Origin: an uncultured Eubacteriaceae bacterium
Lineage (GTDB): Bacteria > Bacillota > Clostridia > Eubacteriales > Eubacteriaceae
Length of the DNA: 8,346 bases
Assembly (NCBI GenBank): GCA_947630385.1
Contig: CANRHG010000078.1
Span: 1 to 8,346, forward strand
Reading direction: 5' to 3'
Part shown: piece after piece, positions 1 through 5,889 of the stretch
Layout: the number at the start of each line of letters is the position of its first letter
How positions within the stretch are numbered: the stretch's first letter is position 1
Position numbers and translations under genes: made by a program
The notes under the pieces: model-generated
What the model saw: the letters and a program-made list of their open reading frames with translations, nothing else
Told to the model about the DNA's origin: nothing
Databases searched by the model: none

Positions 1-348
1 CCCGTATATGGTCGTCGTCGCGGTCTTAGATCCGTCGGCGCTGGCAATGCTCGACTTCGGGAGCGTAACGACCGGCGAGTAGCCGCTAAAAATACTGCTG
101 TTTTCCTGAACGAAACGCTCGACCTCACTCTCTTCAAGGCCGTCGTTCGGATCGGTCGTCGTGGCCGTCACGGACAAGGTCCCCATCCCCTGGAAACTTT
201 CGAGCAGTTGATTTTCAAAACTGCTCATCAAATTCATGATGACGATGACGGCGGTCGTTCCGATAATGATACCGAGCATCGTGAGGATCGTACGCAGTTT
301 GTTTTTTAAGATCGCTTTTATGGCCAGGTTGAAGGTCTCACGTAGCAT
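1..348 (-). CDS. ABC transporter permease, MacB/FtsX type (partial; N-terminal 116 residues)
   Basis: This is the N-terminal part of an export permease. The reading frame is open from the ATG at 346-348 and leaves the window at base 1. It shows a short amphipathic start (MLRETFNLAIKAI), one hydrophobic segment at about residues 21-45 containing LGIIIGTTAVIVIMN, and then the beginning of the extracytoplasmic MacB periplasmic-core-like domain. The remaining transmembrane helices lie outside the window. It aligns without gaps to the permease at 1050-2225 over all 116 residues, with 25 of the first 41 identical by eye, so the two are paralogues. Its start lies inside the ATPase gene (11-bp overlap, 338-348), which implies translational coupling. 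It is probably the second membrane subunit of the same exporter. Confidence 0.9.
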   Translation of the reverse strand, partial: MLRETFNLAIKAILKNKLRTILTMLGIIIGTTAVIVIMNLMSSFENQLLESFQGMGTLSVTATTTDPNDGLEESEVERFVQENSSIFSGYSPVVTLPKSSIASADGSKTATTTIYG

Positions 349-1042
349 CGGCTTCTTCCTTGCTATCTCTTAAAATTTTTCCGTCTCTTACCTCGATGAT
401 CCGGTCCATCTGCTGGGCAACACCCATATCGTGCGTAACGAGAACCACGGTCTTGTTTTCTTTAGCTAAGGACTTGATGAGCTCCATGACTTCCTTGCCC
501 GTCTTGGAGTCGAGCGCTCCCGTCGGTTCGTCCGCCAGGATGATATTTGGATCGTTGATGAGCGCTCTGGCGATCGAAACCCTTTGTTGCTGTCCACCGG
601 ACAACTGGTTGGGGTGGTTGTCGATCTTACTCAACAGCCCGACCCGGTCTAGGGCTTCTTCCACCTTCTTCCTACGTTCTTTTTTGGGATAATTCGCGTA
701 AACGAGCGGAAGTTCGACGTTTTCGTAGACCGTCAGTTCCGGGATCAGGTGGTATTTTTGAAAGATAAAACCAATCTCGGCGTTACGGATCTTGGCGACG
801 TCGGTGAGCGAGAGATCTTTCGGCTCGGTCCCGTTTAATTTGTAATTTCCCATATACTCGTTGTCCAGGCAACCGATGATGTTCATGAGCGAGGTCTTGC
901 CTGAACCCGAGGCGCCGACGATGGCCACGAGCTCGTTGGGTTCGATCTCGAGGCTCACGTCGTCTACGGCTTTGGTGACGGTGTCTCCCAGATGGTAATG
1001 TTTTGAGACGTTTGTCAGTTGTACTAATGGATCTTTTTCCAT
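338..1042 (-). CDS. ABC transporter ATP-binding protein (MacB/LolD/YknY-like)
   Basis: This is a cytoplasmic ATPase of 234 residues, the usual length for stand-alone members of the MacB/LolD/YknY group. All motifs are present: Walker A GASGSGKTS (43-51), Q-loop FIFQKYHLIPELT with Q95, signature LSGGQ (147-151), Walker B IILADEP ending at catalytic E172, D-loop around GALD (175-178) and switch H204. Alanine replaces the usual proline or arginine in the second position of Walker A, which is tolerated in the family. It should power the two neighbouring FtsX-type permeases, which transmit force to an extracytoplasmic adaptor rather than forming a classic channel. The gene starts 7 bp after the upstream permease stop, with an AGGAAA ribosome site, and overlaps the next permease by 11 bp. 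Substrate cannot be deduced. Confidence 0.96.
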   Translation of the reverse strand: MEKDPLVQLTNVSKHYHLGDTVTKAVDDVSLEIEPNELVAIVGASGSGKTSLMNIIGCLDNEYMGNYKLNGTEPKDLSLTDVAKIRNAEIGFIFQKYHLIPELTVYENVELPLVYANYPKKERRKKVEEALDRVGLLSKIDNHPNQLSGGQQQRVSIARALINDPNIILADEPTGALDSKTGKEVMELIKSLAKENKTVVLVTHDMGVAQQMDRIIEVRDGKILRDSKEEADAT

Positions 1043-1049
1043 AATTTTC

Positions 1050-2225
1050 CTATTCTGTATTTAACGCGGTGATCGGATTCATCTTCGAAGCGCGCTTGGC
1101 GGGAATGTAGCCGAACAAGGCTCCGATCCCGACGGCCGCGCCGACCGAAATTACGATCGACCAAATCGAGACATAAAGGGTCTCTTCCATCAGTATGTAA
1201 GCAAAGACGGTAAGAATAAGTCCGAAGAAGATCCCGATGATTCCACCGACGAGGCTGGTCACGACCGCTTCGATTAAAAATTGGCGCAAAATGAGTTTCG
1301 GATTAGCCCCGATGGCCGAGCGTATCCCGATCTCTTTGGTGCGTTCGACGACCGTGATAAAGGTGATGTTCATGATCCCGATCCCACCGACGAGTAGGGA
1401 GATCGCGGTGATCAGCGTAAGGATTGCGGTGATCGAAGAAAATATCGTACTGACGGTCTCGGCGACTTCATCGTTCGAGTAAACCAGATACTCCTCTTCG
1501 TCACCGATTCTGTCTTTAAGATAAGTCCTTAAGATCTCTTTGGCCTGTGGGAGCTCGTCTTCGCTCTGTACTCTGAAAATGACGTCGTCGATCTTTCCGC
1601 CCGCGTCGAATAAAGCTCCCGTCCCGTACGGGATATAAAACGTATTGTTGTCAGAGTTTTCCACGTTTTCGGTTTCCGACTTCTGTTTTAAGTACCCCCG
1701 TACGATGAACTCCTGACCGTTTAATTTGACGGTCTGCCCGATCGGGTTTTCGTCTCCAAATAAGGTCTCTCTTAGATAACTGCCGATGACAATCGCCGGT
1801 TTGGAACTGGTGATGTCGACGTAATTTAAAAACTCACCTTCTTCGAGGTTGATATCGTTTACGTCCTGGTAGCCCAGCCCCACGGCGACCCCGCTGGTCT
1901 TAAAATGCGTATTTCCCCTGGCGACTTCGAGGGAGCTTAAATTTTTTACCGGGGAATTGCCCGAAAAAACCGTCGAGTTGGAAGTTACCAGACGGTCGAC
2001 CTCGTCTTGGGTAAGGGCGTTCTCCTGTGAGTAGATCGCCACTTCAATGTTATAGGAGCCGTGCGAGCTAAAAGCATCGACGAGGTAGGTCTGTAGCCCG
2101 ATCATGACGTTCATGATGACGATGACCGAAGCCGTGCCGATGACGATCCCCAAAATCGTAAGAAAAGCCCTGGTCTTGTTCGCCTTAAGCGACTTCAGGG
2201 CTAGTTTAAAAGTTTCTCCAAACAT
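1050..2225 (-). CDS. ABC transporter permease, MacB/YknZ type (FtsX fold)
   Basis: This permease of 391 residues has the four-helix MacB topology. One N-terminal helix (about 21-45) is followed by a roughly 215-residue extracytoplasmic core domain (46-260) and three C-terminal helices (about 262-292, 314-347, 352-374). The conserved loop ERTKEIGIRSAIGA (294-307) and the C-terminal MNPITAL signature are typical of FtsX-domain permeases. It ends with UAG. It is paralogous to the truncated permease at 1-348, and the two bracket the single ATPase. The gene starts 5 bp after the adaptor stop with only a weak ribosome site, so translation is probably coupled. By analogy with YknXYZ and MacAB it works as part of an exporter (drug, antimicrobial peptide or envelope substrate). 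The specific cargo is unknown. Confidence 0.95.
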   Translation of the reverse strand: MFGETFKLALKSLKANKTRAFLTILGIVIGTASVIVIMNVMIGLQTYLVDAFSSHGSYNIEVAIYSQENALTQDEVDRLVTSNSTVFSGNSPVKNLSSLEVARGNTHFKTSGVAVGLGYQDVNDINLEEGEFLNYVDITSSKPAIVIGSYLRETLFGDENPIGQTVKLNGQEFIVRGYLKQKSETENVENSDNNTFYIPYGTGALFDAGGKIDDVIFRVQSEDELPQAKEILRTYLKDRIGDEEEYLVYSNDEVAETVSTIFSSITAILTLITAISLLVGGIGIMNITFITVVERTKEIGIRSAIGANPKLILRQFLIEAVVTSLVGGIIGIFFGLILTVFAYILMEETLYVSIWSIVISVGAAVGIGALFGYIPAKRASKMNPITALNTE

Positions 2226-2230
2226 TTTTT

Positions 2231-3259
2231 TTAATCCGACGAACCGGATGTTGTAGTGCGTATGATGACGTCTCCGGCTTTAAGACCCGAGACGATTTCA
2301 ACGTTATTGTTATCCGAAATACCGATGTGAACCGATACGTTGTTCGTGTTGCCTTCTTGGTCGACGACGGTCACCGTACCGTCCGAATTGACGTAATTTT
2401 CCGGGACTACGACGACGCCGTTTTTCTGGGCTACGATGATCGAGATGTTGGCGTTCATCCCATCGTAGATCTTCGCGTTTTCCGGAAGATCAAACGAGAT
2501 CTTGACTTCGTAAGTCGTGATCCCGGTCGTACTCGTGTCGCCGACGAGATTGAGTTCGATGACTTTTCCCTGGAACTGCGTCGGTTGGGCCGAACTGATC
2601 GTGATATTGGCCGTCTGCCCGACCGCGATCTGGTTGATGTAATTTTCGTCGACTTTAAAGGTCACTTCGTACTGGGAATTGCTCCCGACGATGGCAACGT
2701 CTTCACCCGCGGCCACGTACTGATCCGGCGTGACTAGGACCTGATAGACCATGCCGCTGACGGGGGAGCTGACGTTGTACATCGCAAAGGTACTGTTGAC
2801 GTTGTCAACTTCCGCCTGCGCCGTCTCCAGCGCGATATCGGCTAGATTTCGTTCGTCGTCCGGTGCGTTGTCGTATTCAATCTGGGCCTGATCGTAGGCC
2901 AATTGGGCTTTTTGTAGGGTATAATCGAGTTCGCCGGTTTTAAAGTGGACGATCGTGTCCCCGGGACCGACGAGCGATCCGGCGTTGTAATTGACGTAGT
3001 CTACCTGGCCCGTCACCGTCGCTTTGAGGGTGGTCAGGTCGACCGGACTACAGGTGCCGCTTCCCGTGACTTCCTGCGTGATATCGCCCGTAGCGACCGT
3101 GTAGACATTGTCCGTGTTCTCGAGCGAATTCATGCTCGCGTAAATACCGTAGATTAGCGCTGCGATCAAAATAATACCGACAACGATAACGATCCAAAAT
3201 ATGATTTTGGCTCTTTTGGTAAAGTTCTTAGGATTGAGTTTACTTAAATTTGCTTTCAT
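2231..3259 (-). CDS. Membrane-fusion (HlyD/MacA/YknX-like) adaptor protein
   Basis: This is the periplasmic-adaptor-type subunit of the exporter, 342 residues. A basic N-terminus is followed by one membrane anchor (about 18-39). Next comes the first lipoyl half-motif (about 76-107, TVTGQVDYVNYNAGSLVGPGD), a short alpha-hairpin (about 111-158), the second lipoyl half (about 163-193, SSPVSGMVYQVLVTPDQYV), a beta-barrel domain (about 196-278) and a membrane-proximal domain (about 282-336). The hairpin is short, as expected in a monoderm with no TolC partner. I chose the ATG at 3257-3259: it gives a normal lysine-rich start before the anchor. An in-frame TTG at 3343 would put 28 extra residues over the intrinsic terminator at 3315-3340 and is unlikely. 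No clear Shine-Dalgarno precedes the chosen ATG. This is the first gene of the operon. Confidence 0.93.
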   Translation of the reverse strand: MKANLSKLNPKNFTKRAKIIFWIVIVVGIILIAALIYGIYASMNSLENTDNVYTVATGDITQEVTGSGTCSPVDLTTLKATVTGQVDYVNYNAGSLVGPGDTIVHFKTGELDYTLQKAQLAYDQAQIEYDNAPDDERNLADIALETAQAEVDNVNSTFAMYNVSSPVSGMVYQVLVTPDQYVAAGEDVAIVGSNSQYEVTFKVDENYINQIAVGQTANITISSAQPTQFQGKVIELNLVGDTSTTGITTYEVKISFDLPENAKIYDGMNANISIIVAQKNGVVVVPENYVNSDGTVTVVDQEGNTNNVSVHIGISDNNNVEIVSGLKAGDVIIRTTTSGSSD

Positions 3260-3314
3260 GTTAATAATTGACGACCGAAATCTAACTGTAGAAACGGTTT
3301 TTAAATTTGAATAC

Positions 3315-3340
3315 AAAAAAGCCCCGTCCTTAAACGAGGC
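3315..3340 (-). terminator. Intrinsic terminator in the leader of the export operon
   Basis: Read on the minus strand, a 7-bp stem (GCCTCGT against ACGGGGC, one G-U pair) with a 6-nt loop is followed directly by six U residues. The other strand has no U-tract after the stem, so the direction is clear. The U-tract ends about 55 bp before the adaptor ATG, and no convincing promoter lies between. It is either a regulated leader terminator or simply the terminator of the upstream peptidase gene. Confidence 0.85.
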
Positions 3341-3471
3341 CAAAAAAGAATGGTTTAATCTAAATCATCTACTCCCAAAGAGCAGGTCCTGGCTCTCAGG
3401 GAGCCGTTACGCAATTAAACGGTATCCCTTTCTGACCAAGGGATCAACTCCATTTTAATCGCTTTTGGCCT
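3337..3471 (-). ncRNA. Structured leader RNA, candidate riboswitch/attenuator of the export operon
   Basis: On the minus strand this stretch can fold into a closed multi-branched RNA. The closing helix P1 pairs 3463-3471 with 3337-3345 (9 bp, AGGCCAAAA with TTTTGGCCT). Inside it P2 pairs 3450-3454 with 3349-3353 (AATGG with CCATT). Three side-by-side hairpins follow: 3424-3444 (7-bp perfect stem, ATCCCTT with AAGGGAT), 3404-3422 (5 bp, CCGTT with AACGG) and 3372-3403 (11 pairs with one U-U mismatch, 8-nt loop). The 3' strand of P1 shares bases 3337-3340 with the 5' arm of the terminator (3334-3340), so the closed fold and the terminator exclude each other. Folding was done by eye. I do not recognise the class. 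Confidence 0.55.
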
Positions 3472-3513
3472 TTGCTGCAAATTTATCTTTAAAATTTGAT
3501 CGTTCAGTTCCGT

Positions 3514-4701
3514 TTAATCGGCAAGTGAATACTGGCTGACCGGGAAGATAAAGTACGTATCCGGGTACGGTTCGTTGTTTAAGGTGAAGTGCCACCACTC
3601 GCTGTAGAGCGGACGGAAGCCGTGCGCGACCATCGCGTCCCGCAGCAGCATCCGGTTGTCGATCTGTTCTTGCGTTAAATCTCCGACGTAATCCGGATGG
3701 GATCTTTCACCGAAATAATCGAAGGTTCCGCCCATATCCAGATCTTTGCCGGTATTCATGTCAAAAACGGTAAGGTCGACCGTGCTGCCACGGGTGTGAC
3801 CGGAATATTCGGCGATGTAATCTTGTTCAAACAAGAGCGACTTGTCGACTTCCGGATAGAAGTACGGTTTCATTCTCTTGTCACTGAGGTCTTTTGCCCA
3901 GCGAACGAAGTGGTCGACCGCTTTTTGCGGACGGTACACGTCGTAAACCCTCAGCCGGTAACCTTTTTTCATGAGTTCGTCGTTTACGGCCTTGACCGTC
4001 TGAGCGGCTTCTTTGGTCATCAGAATCGTTGGCTTTTCGTAACCGTCGATGCGGTCGCCGACGAAGTTGTAGGTCGTGTAGTAACGGACTTCTTGGATGA
4101 TATCAGGAGCTACGTCACTTAAAGCGACGAAACCGGACGCGTCGTCCGTATTGGTTTCCGGTTCCGTTTTGGAAACGACATCGATGCAGATGGCTTCAAC
4201 GCCAAGACCCCTACCGGTCATTCCGGCTTCTTCACCGTTTTTGACCTATTCCATCCAGCCGATGTTGGCGACGTGGGCTCTGTAGTAGACGTCGTAATTG
4301 TCGGCGCTGTCCCCGACGAGACTGATCTTGAAAGCTTCCAGCTGCTTTGCCTGACCGGTCGTTCCGGCTACGGAATCTGTGACGGGGCTTAGCCAACCGA
4401 GATCCTGAACGTGGGCCTGTAAAGACAGGCTTACGTTATTATTTATGTCGGGCTTTACCTCAAAGGCTTCTATGGCCAAAGCCCTTCCGGTCGTTTCGGC
4501 TTCGTTAGGGGAAGTGACATAATCATCCCAACCGATCCCCGAGACGTGGGCTCTGTAATTTAGCGCGTAGTGTGCGCTGCCTTCGGTATCCTGCGCGCAG
4601 ACCGGCAGGATAAAGCCAAAAAACAGGACGAGTAGCGTGGTAGCGTACGTCAGTACGTTCTTGAATTTTATCGTTCTTTTCTTTCTAGGTTATACGTTCA
4701 T
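3514..4701 (-). pseudogene. Exported ChW-repeat protein with C-terminal D-Ala-D-Ala dipeptidase (M15D/VanX-like) domain, interrupted
   Basis: One reading frame encodes, in order, a signal peptide (about 4669 to 4597; KFKNVLTYATTLLVLFF, cleavage probably after VCA), three ChW repeats (AHVSGIGW, AHVQDLGW, AHVANIGW, each followed by a TTGR/TTGQ/MTGR-type segment), and a VanX-like zinc dipeptidase. The catalytic domain keeps the expected residues, numbered from the ATG at 4221: R97 in VYRP, zinc ligands H142 and D149 in SGHTRGSTVD, catalytic E208 and zinc ligand H211 in EWWH. Such enzymes cleave D-Ala-D-Ala; an exported form would act on peptidoglycan-related peptides. Three defects are seen: the codon where the start belongs (4669-4671) is ATA, the upstream in-frame ATG (4699-4701) meets TAA at 4690-4692, and UAG at 4246-4248 falls where ChW repeats usually have Trp. 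A shorter product of 235 residues could start at ATG 4221, but it lacks a signal peptide and a good ribosome site. Confidence 0.82.
4246..4248 (-). other. In-frame UAG inside the third ChW repeat
   Basis: The frame reads GWME-stop-VKNGEEAG, matching the family pattern GWxxWVxxGxxAG with the stop at the position where Trp is most common. The two other repeats in this gene have Tyr and Pro there. A single TGG to TAG change explains it. The permease at 1050-2225 ends in UAG, so UAG is a working stop codon in this genome. Confidence 0.85.
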
Positions 4702-4834
4702 AACTTTTAATTCTCAAATTATATTTTCATTTCAGTTCCTAACTTACATTATTTGCTTATTTTTTAAACTTCGTAAAACCTTTTACTATTAAGGCACAAA
4801 TTATCAATTAAATTATATAATATTTCCTCATAAT

Positions 4835-4873
4835 TTTACGTTTCTGGCGTAAAGTGCACAAATAAGGCGTAAA
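4835..4873. promoter_or_regulatory. GGCGTAAA repeat cluster, possible operator
   Basis: GGCGTAAA occurs at 4846-4853 and again at 4866-4873, exactly 20 bp apart, which is about two helical turns. An inverted half-site TTTACG at 4835-4840 pairs with CGTAAA at 4848-4853 around a 7-bp spacer. This gives three similarly spaced half-sites in an otherwise AT-rich promoter region, as expected for a DNA-binding regulator. No cognate regulator is encoded in the window. Confidence 0.35.
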
Positions 4874-4974
4874 TAGAATTTTTTGATCGTCTCTACATTT
4901 ACAGGCATAAAACACCTCTTAGTTCAGAGGAAAACCGGTACGCTCCGTTTTATTTAAAGACCCGACCGAAAATT

Positions 4975-4983
4975 TGATATAAT
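4975..4983 (+). promoter_or_regulatory. Extended -10 promoter upstream of the Sm-like gene
   Basis: TGATATAAT is a perfect extended -10 (TGnTATAAT). The -35 is weak (TTTAAA-like near 4953-4958), which an extended -10 tolerates. Transcription would start near 4990, giving a leader of about 130 nt before the GTG at 5122. Confidence 0.65.
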
Positions 4984-4997
4984 TTAAGCGACGGTAC

Positions 4998-5043
4998 AGA
5001 CGACTCTCTTTGCGTCTAAAAACGCTTTTACTATCAAAGAGAG
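4998..5043 (+). ncRNA. Hairpin leader with alternative pairings upstream of the Sm-like gene
   Basis: A perfect 9-bp inverted repeat (CTCTCTTTG 5004-5012, CAAAGAGAG 5035-5043) can form a stem. An alternative stem pairs AGACG (4998-5002) with CGTCT (5013-5017) and places CTCTCTTTG in its loop, so the two are hard to form together. A small GCGT/ACGC hairpin (5012-5015 with 5022-5025) is a third option. There is no U-tract directly after the 9-bp stem. Function unknown; it may tune translation or stability of the downstream mRNA. Confidence 0.4.
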
Positions 5044-5121
5044 CCCAACTTACTTTTATGTATGGCTTTTGCCTTTTTAAGGGAAATATTTAAGAAAACT
5101 TAAGGATGGGGGGGAACGACC

Positions 5122-5385
5122 GTGACTCGAGACGAATTAAGACCATTCTACAGAAAAAAAATAAGGCTCCGCTGCACCGACGGTTTTGAAGCGATCGGTA
5201 CGTACTGCCATATGGACGACGCTATCGATAACGAATCCGGAAAAGACGAGCTGGTGCTGGACCAAGGCGCCAATTGCAAGCTCGATATCCCGGTCGATGA
5301 GATTGCCTCGGTCGAACTCATCGAGCCCGAGGATAAATCAAAAAAACTAAATTTTCGCTTTAAAAATACGCAGTCGGAGGATTAA
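5122..5385 (+). CDS. Small Sm-like (LSM-fold) protein, hypothetical
   Basis: This acidic 87-residue protein has no signal peptide or membrane segment. The pattern KKIRLRCTDGFEAIGTYCHM (12-31), an acidic variable turn (DDAIDNESGKDE, 32-43), LVLDQ (44-48), IPVDEIASVELI (56-67) and a charged tail follows the beta-strand order of small Sm-like proteins found singly in Bacillota. Those families have a strand-turn-strand with a DG, an inserted DN-rich loop, and a closing I-x-x-x-x-I-x-x-I-E strand. Function is not known; RNA or protein binding is only an inference from the fold. The start is GTG, preceded by an unusual G-run (AAGGATGGGGGGG, 5102-5114) that serves as a ribosome site about 7 nt upstream. 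It appears to be a single-gene unit from the promoter at 4975-4983. No strong terminator was seen after it. Confidence 0.75.
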   Translation: MTRDELRPFYRKKIRLRCTDGFEAIGTYCHMDDAIDNESGKDELVLDQGANCKLDIPVDEIASVELIEPEDKSKKLNFRFKNTQSED

Positions 5386-5443
5386 GCTATAAAAAGCAGA
5401 TTCTATCACCTTTGGCGCTTATAGTTGTAAATTGGCGAAAACT

Positions 5444-5473
5444 TTGCTATCAAACGTCAAATAATACTATAAT
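5444..5473 (+). promoter_or_regulatory. Sigma-70/SigA-type promoter
   Basis: The -10 TATAAT (5468-5473) is perfect. The -35 TTGCTA (5444-5449) matches TTGACA at four positions, with an 18-bp spacer. Transcription would start near 5480, right at the first inverted repeat, and read towards the 6009-8209 operon. Confidence 0.65.
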
Positions 5474-5493
5474 TAAGACAACAGTATGGACCT

Positions 5494-5528
5494 AAAGGCT
5501 AAGAGCGACTTGAGTTGTCTCTTCCTTT
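5494..5528 (+). ncRNA. Strong hairpin at the 5' end of the long leader
   Basis: AAAGG pairs with CCTTT, AAGAG with CTCTT and CGAC with GTTG (one G-U), around a TTGA loop, giving 14 pairs with two small bulges. A competing 7-bp perfect repeat (AGACAAC 5476-5482, GTTGTCT 5514-5520) shares the same 3' bases, so two alternative folds are possible close to the predicted transcription start. There is no U-tract after it, so it is not a terminator. Confidence 0.45.
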
Positions 5529-5589
5529 GTAAAGAATAAACGGTTTGTTAAATTTTACGGTTATTATTTGATTGCCTGAAGTCCTGCTG

Positions 5590-5661
5590 CATGAACTGGT
5601 CACCCGATTGAGCCTGATTTTTCGGTTTGGGCTTTGCCGGAAAATCAACGACCGGTTCATG
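5590..5661 (+). ncRNA. 72-nt two-stem hairpin with a large internal loop
   Basis: The outer stem is 12 bp (CATGAACTGGTC 5590-5601 with GACCGGTTCATG 5650-5661, one G-U). The inner stem is 11 bp (TGATTTTTCGG 5615-5625 with CCGGAAAATCA 5637-5647, one G-U). They are separated by a 13-nt versus 2-nt internal loop, with an 11-nt apical loop. The two wobble pairs suit a transcript of the plus strand. The element lacks the U-tract of a terminator, and I do not recognise it. Confidence 0.55.
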
Positions 5662-5790
5662 AAAAGAAAAGCCCAGGTAGTGCTAAAAACATAAAAGAAA
5701 GTCTCCTGGTGGGGGGTTTAATTCCTATTTTCACTTGGTATTAAACGCTTCACCGACCCATACTTAATTATCTAAATCCTACCTTTTCTT

Positions 5791-5889
5791 GGAGCCGGCG
5801 GTTCTACTTAAATGTAAAATTTTAAGAAAAGATTACCCACTTTTTAGCGCTACACTTGGCGATAAACCAATCCTAGGACCGCCGACTCC
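5791..5889 (+). ncRNA. Long-range 16-position stem with internal hairpins
   Basis: GGAGCCGGCGGTTCTA (5791-5806) pairs with TAGGACCGCCGACTCC (5874-5889): 15 of 16 positions pair (one G-U, one C-A mismatch). Directly inside are a 6-bp hairpin (CTTAAA 5807-5812 with TTTAAG 5821-5826) and a small TTGG/CCAA hairpin (5856-5870). The GC-rich arms stand out in an AT-rich surrounding. The element ends about 120 bp before the gene at 6009. Confidence 0.5.

Larger units (their letters stand above)
4702..5121. other. AT-rich divergent intergenic region (420 bp)
   Basis: No credible gene is seen. It separates the minus-strand peptidase gene from the plus-strand Sm-like gene and should hold promoters for both. 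Recognised inside it are an extended -10 promoter (4975-4983), a hairpin-rich leader (4998-5043), a repeated GGCGTAAA motif (4846-4873) and a small CCTCT/AGAGG hairpin (4915-4930). A TATA-rich stretch at about 4812-4823 could serve a minus-strand promoter, but no clear -35 was found. Confidence 0.6.

Noticed and set aside
3260..3343. A 28-residue N-terminal extension of the adaptor starting from TTG at 3343
   Set aside because: It would be translated across the intrinsic terminator and U-tract, adds no family-like sequence, and has no ribosome site. The ATG at 3257-3259 gives a normal start before the membrane anchor.
3350..3377. GGGAGTAGATGATT (minus strand) resembling the start of a tetrahydrofolate riboswitch
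   Set aside because: The conserved 3' half that should pair with it is missing, and the downstream genes are an exporter, not folate genes.
3372..3403. Resemblance of AGCCAGGACCTGC (minus strand) to the cobalamin riboswitch B12 box
   Set aside because: Two bases of the usual box are missing, the rest of the cobalamin core is absent, and these bases are explained as the loop and upper stem of a strong local hairpin.
3337..3471. T-box leader
   Set aside because: There is no T-box antiterminator consensus (TGGNACCGCG), and the downstream genes are not for aminoacyl-tRNA synthesis or amino-acid metabolism.
4246..4248. UAG reassigned to an amino acid (pyrrolysine-like or code change)
   Set aside because: The permease at 1050-2225 terminates at UAG at the expected length, and the same gene also lacks a proper start codon, so simple decay is more likely.
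5611..5633. Pseudoknot between AGCC (5611-5614) and GGCT (5630-5633) in the 72-nt hairpin
   Set aside because: The first strand abuts the 11-bp inner stem with no linker to cross it, so the geometry looks impossible unless the stem partly opens.
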